NCBI GenBank assembly: GCA_031282985.1 | Contig: JAITCR010000196.1 | Location: 1 to 8,229, forward strand | Length of the DNA stretch: 8,229 nucleotides | DNA from: Nitrososphaerota archaeon | GTDB lineage: Archaea > Thermoproteota > Bathyarchaeia > Bathyarchaeales > Bathycorpusculaceae | Direction: 5' to 3' | Shown here: positions 6,619-8,229 of the stretch, piece after piece | Position numbering within the stretch: position 1 is the first letter of the stretch | Layout: every line of letters starts with the position of its first letter | The notes under the pieces: model-generated | The model's database searches: none | What the model saw: the letters and a program-made list of their open reading frames with translations, nothing else | Told to the model about the DNA's origin: nothing | Made by a program: the position numbers and the translations under genes

Positions 6619-7887
6619 TTAATCTTTTAAGCATCCAAGTGGAACAACCCATACGCCGTCATCACGTTGATATGCAATTTGTGTTGCAGTTACTATTGCC
6701 AAAAACGAAGGCATACCCATTTTTTCCGTGTTGACCTTTTTCTTAAATTTCAACAAATTTAATGCTGCTTTTTCTTCTTCATCGCTTCCCATTTTCACTT
6801 CAATAGCACCCCAACGCCCATCTGAAAGTTCAACAATGGCATCCACCTCGTTGCCAAGCTTATCTCTGTAATAAAATACCTTGCCATTCAAGCTATCAGC
6901 ATAAACCCTTAAATCACGCACGACCATTGATTCAAAAAGCAGCCCAAACGTTTTGAAGTCATTGAACAGTTTTTCTTTGTTTGCTCCAAGTAAAACACTT
7001 GCGATGGAGGGGTCTGTTAAATGTCTTTTTGGTGTGGTTCTCATAGCTGTTTTAGAACGCATTGCCGCTCTCCAAATGGGCAGGTCATCTATGATATACA
7101 ATTTTTTTAGGGCGTTTATGTAATCTGCAATGGTTTTATCAGAAATGGTTTCATCATTTGCAGTTAAATCGTCTAGTATGGTTGAGTTTTTTACAGGTGA
7201 AGAGATGTGTCGGGCGATAGAGCGAAGTAGACTGCGCACACGAGCAGAGTTCCGTTTTTTTCCGTCAACTCTTGACATGTCATCGTTAATCATTACTTCC
7301 ACATAGTCAAGCACGGTTTTCATGGTTACTTCTGTGTTTTTCTCTTTAACTGTTTCAGGCCAACCGCCCCGAAGTAGTATGTAGGCTATTTCATCGATTG
7401 ACTGCTTAGATGTGCCTATCATTTCTGTTTTACCATCAAAGAGGTCTGATAGGGATATTTCACCTGTTGATTCCTTAGATTCGAAAAGTGACATTGTCTG
7501 CATTGTTACTCTTGAAATTCGTCCTGTTCCACTGTGCATGTTTTTTCCCATTTTGGGAATAACTGAGCCTGTCAATATGAATTGTCCTTTTTTCTTTCGT
7601 TGATCGACAGTAAAACGAACAGCATTCCAAAGTGTGGGTGCATCTTGCCATTCATCAATCAAGCGTGGAGTTTTCCCCTCTAATAGTTCGGATGGTTTGA
7701 GTGATGCCATTTTCAAATAATTTTCTGCAAAATCTGGGTGTTGCATAAATAGAGTGCTTTTGGCAAATTGTTTTGCTGTTTCAGTTTTGCCACACCATTT
7801 AGGACCTACAATCAAAACTGCGCCTGCTGATTGTAAGGCTAAACTCATTTTTTTGTCTGCAATTCGTGGTAAATAATCATTGTTCAT
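6619..7887 (-). CDS. stand-alone AAA ATPase with DUF4143 C-terminal region
   Basis: From the ATG at 7887 the product has 422 residues. A GTG at 7896 would add three residues, but AGGTG (7898-7894) sits 6 nt before the ATG, so the ATG is preferred. Numbered from that Met: Walker A GPKWCGKT at 28-35, Walker B-type LIDEWQ at 76-81, and a sensor-like LTGS at 105-108. The N-terminal half is an AAA_14 domain. Residues about 195-370 are DUF4143, including the winged-helix-like DDLTANDETISDKTIADYI segment. The C-terminal piece VDAIVELSDG...GAIEVKMG (348-367) has the D...E-x-K spacing of a PD-(D/E)xK nuclease-like fold. The length is usual for the family. These proteins are widespread single-gene ATPases in archaea and bacteria whose biological role is not established; DNA-related or toxin-like roles have been suggested. 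It is a solitary minus-strand gene amid surface-protein genes, consistent with independent acquisition. The family is secure; activity is unknown. Confidence 0.93.
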   Translation of the reverse strand: MNNDYLPRIADKKMSLALQSAGAVLIVGPKWCGKTETAKQFAKSTLFMQHPDFAENYLKMASLKPSELLEGKTPRLIDEWQDAPTLWNAVRFTVDQRKKKGQFILTGSVIPKMGKNMHSGTGRISRVTMQTMSLFESKESTGEISLSDLFDGKTEMIGTSKQSIDEIAYILLRGGWPETVKEKNTEVTMKTVLDYVEVMINDDMSRVDGKKRNSARVRSLLRSIARHISSPVKNSTILDDLTANDETISDKTIADYINALKKLYIIDDLPIWRAAMRSKTAMRTTPKRHLTDPSIASVLLGANKEKLFNDFKTFGLLFESMVVRDLRVYADSLNGKVFYYRDKLGNEVDAIVELSDGRWGAIEVKMGSDEEEKAALNLLKFKKKVNTEKMGMPSFLAIVTATQIAYQRDDGVWVVPLGCLKD

Positions 7888-7893
7888 ACTCAA

Positions 7894-7898
7894 CACCT
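7894..7898 (-). promoter_or_regulatory. AGGTG ribosome-binding site of the ATPase gene
   Basis: Read on the minus strand, AGGTG is followed by six bases and then ATG (7887-7885). The alternative GTG start (7896-7894) overlaps this site, which argues against its use. Confidence 0.6.
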
Positions 7899-7931
7899 AT
7901 TGCCAATATAACTGTAATTTCTGTTTTTGTC

Positions 7932-7941
7932 AATATATTTT
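7932..7941 (-). promoter_or_regulatory. TATA-like box of the ATPase gene
   Basis: On the minus strand AAAATATATT is preceded by a purine-rich GAAAA, as in an archaeal TATA box with its TFB-recognition element. Transcription would start near 7910, giving a leader of about 20-25 nt before the ATG at 7887. The surrounding DNA is very AT-rich, so the exact box is uncertain. Confidence 0.4.
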
Positions 7942-8070
7942 TTTCTATTTTAGCTTAAATTTTTTTCCGTTTTTGGACAACATCTATTTATTGTTCTTAA
8001 AGAGCTACGAAAAACAACTTTTTAACAAAATTGTAGGCATCTATTTTTTAGAGGTTAGTTATGTTTCTTG
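7942..8070. other. AT-rich intergenic DNA, no gene seen
   Basis: The stretch between the ATPase promoter and the tandem repeat is T-rich on the plus strand. The plus-strand frame 7880-8077 starts inside the ATPase leader, codes mostly Phe, Leu, Tyr and Cys as expected of T-rich DNA, and has no ribosome-binding site. CATCTATTT occurs at 7981 and again at 8038, without further similarity. Confidence 0.4.
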
Positions 8071-8152
8071 TTGTTAACGCATTTATATAATTGAGCCGCC
8101 CTTCTTTTTGATTGTTAACGCATTTATATAATTGAGCTGCCCTTCTTTTTGA
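8071..8152. repeat. 41-bp direct tandem repeat, two copies with one mismatch
   Basis: Copies lie at 8071-8111 and 8112-8152 with exact period 41 and a single difference (C8097 versus T8138). Each unit begins TTGTTAACGC (holding the palindrome GTTAAC), continues with TTTATATAATTGAGC and ends CCCTTCTTTTTGA. Each unit therefore contains one TATA-like box and the left arm of the inverted repeat that is completed only after the second copy. The near identity points to recent duplication. Confidence 0.9.
8123..8130 (+). promoter_or_regulatory. TTTATATA TATA-like box (second of two, the first at 8082-8089)
   Basis: TTTATATA matches the archaeal TATA consensus and occurs in both copies of the 41-bp repeat. 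From the right-hand copy, transcription to the right would start near 8152-8157, inside the right arm of the inverted repeat. The gene served would lie past the window edge. The core is nearly symmetrical (TTATATAA), so direction is not certain. Confidence 0.45.
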
Positions 8153-8160
8153 AGGGCAGC
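8136..8160. promoter_or_regulatory. perfect 10-bp inverted repeat with a five-T loop
   Basis: GCTGCCCTTC (8136-8145) and GAAGGGCAGC (8151-8160) are perfect complements around TTTTT. There is no T-run after it on either strand, so a classical terminator is unlikely. Its position just downstream of a TATA-like box fits an operator or a structured transcript start. The first 41-bp copy has the left arm only (GCCGCCCTTC), broken two bases into the right arm. Confidence 0.7.
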
Positions 8161-8229
8161 GACCTTCAAAATTGCCATCAAAAACATTATGTTGCTTGCA
8201 CAGAATTGGGAGCAGTTCAAAATTATGAA
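8161..8229 (+). other. right-edge leader or start of an unseen gene
   Basis: The plus strand is open from 8153 to the window end in the frame that contains ATG at 8189 (MLLAQNWEQFKI...) and ATG at 8225. GGGAG (8208-8212) precedes the latter by 12 nt, which is longer than ideal. TTCAAAATT occurs twice (8165-8173 and 8216-8224). With the TATA-like box at 8123 this could be the leader or first codons of a gene to the right, but too little is visible to say. Confidence 0.2.

Noticed and set aside
6419..6652. Minus-strand frame of 77 codons downstream of the ATPase
   Set aside because: It starts inside the ATPase gene, lacks a ribosome-binding site and has no recognisable motif or sensible composition.
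7412..7603. Plus-strand frame of 63 codons
   Set aside because: It is antisense to the ATPase core, whose Walker and sensor motifs prove the minus strand is coding.
7880..8077. Plus-strand frame of 65 codons rich in Phe, Tyr and Cys
   Set aside because: It is a by-product of T-rich DNA, with no ribosome-binding site and overlap with the ATPase start.
8071..8152. Two-unit repeat considered as a CRISPR fragment
   Set aside because: The copies abut directly with no spacer, and each contains promoter-like sequence.
8136..8160. Inverted repeat considered as a rho-independent terminator
   Set aside because: No T-run follows the stem on either strand; the Ts are in the loop.

Overview
The window looks archaeal. 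The evidence is a perfect archaeal-type Shine-Dalgarno (GGAGGTGA) in front of a TTG start, TTTAAATA/TTTATATA TATA-like boxes at sensible distances from starts, T-rich tracts instead of hairpin terminators after genes, and a run of large secreted proteins held by a C-terminal or N-terminal transmembrane segment. The DNA is AT-rich, and the plus-strand genes are rich in G and T. InlB-type (Listeria-Bacteroides) repeats, LamG domains and prenyltransferase-toroid-type surface proteins are typical of gut or sediment archaea that share a surface-protein repertoire with Firmicutes. Host-associated Bathyarchaeia or Thermoplasmatota are possible, but the sequence alone does not settle the lineage.

Layout. 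(1) 1-870, plus strand: the C-terminal part of a surface protein that begins before the window. It has the end of a toroid-type domain, a beta-rich domain, a Gly/Asn/Asp linker and a membrane anchor. (2) 1132-2241, plus: a membrane-anchored, BtuF/FepB-type substrate-binding protein for an iron-complex or corrinoid ABC importer, with no importer genes beside it. (3) 2700-6314, plus: a 1204-residue secreted calcineurin-like phosphoesterase with jelly-roll, Ig-like, LamG and four InlB-type repeat domains and a C-terminal anchor. (4) 6619-7887, minus: a stand-alone AAA_14/DUF4143 ATPase, convergent with the phosphoesterase. (5) 8071-8160: an exact 41-bp tandem duplication carrying a TATA-like box and ending in a perfect 10-bp inverted repeat. 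It probably belongs to the promoter or operator of a gene beyond the right edge.

How the parts fit. The first three genes are an exported, cell-surface set. The binding protein and the phosphoesterase are preceded by the same gap-free 43-bp promoter block (33 of 43 identical; offset 1593 bp), so they are probably co-regulated although each has its own promoter. The block carries TTAGGTT-type half-sites that resemble half of a DtxR/IdeR iron box. That would suit a siderophore or corrinoid receptor, but it is inference. No CRISPR array, tRNA, rRNA or insertion sequence was recognised.
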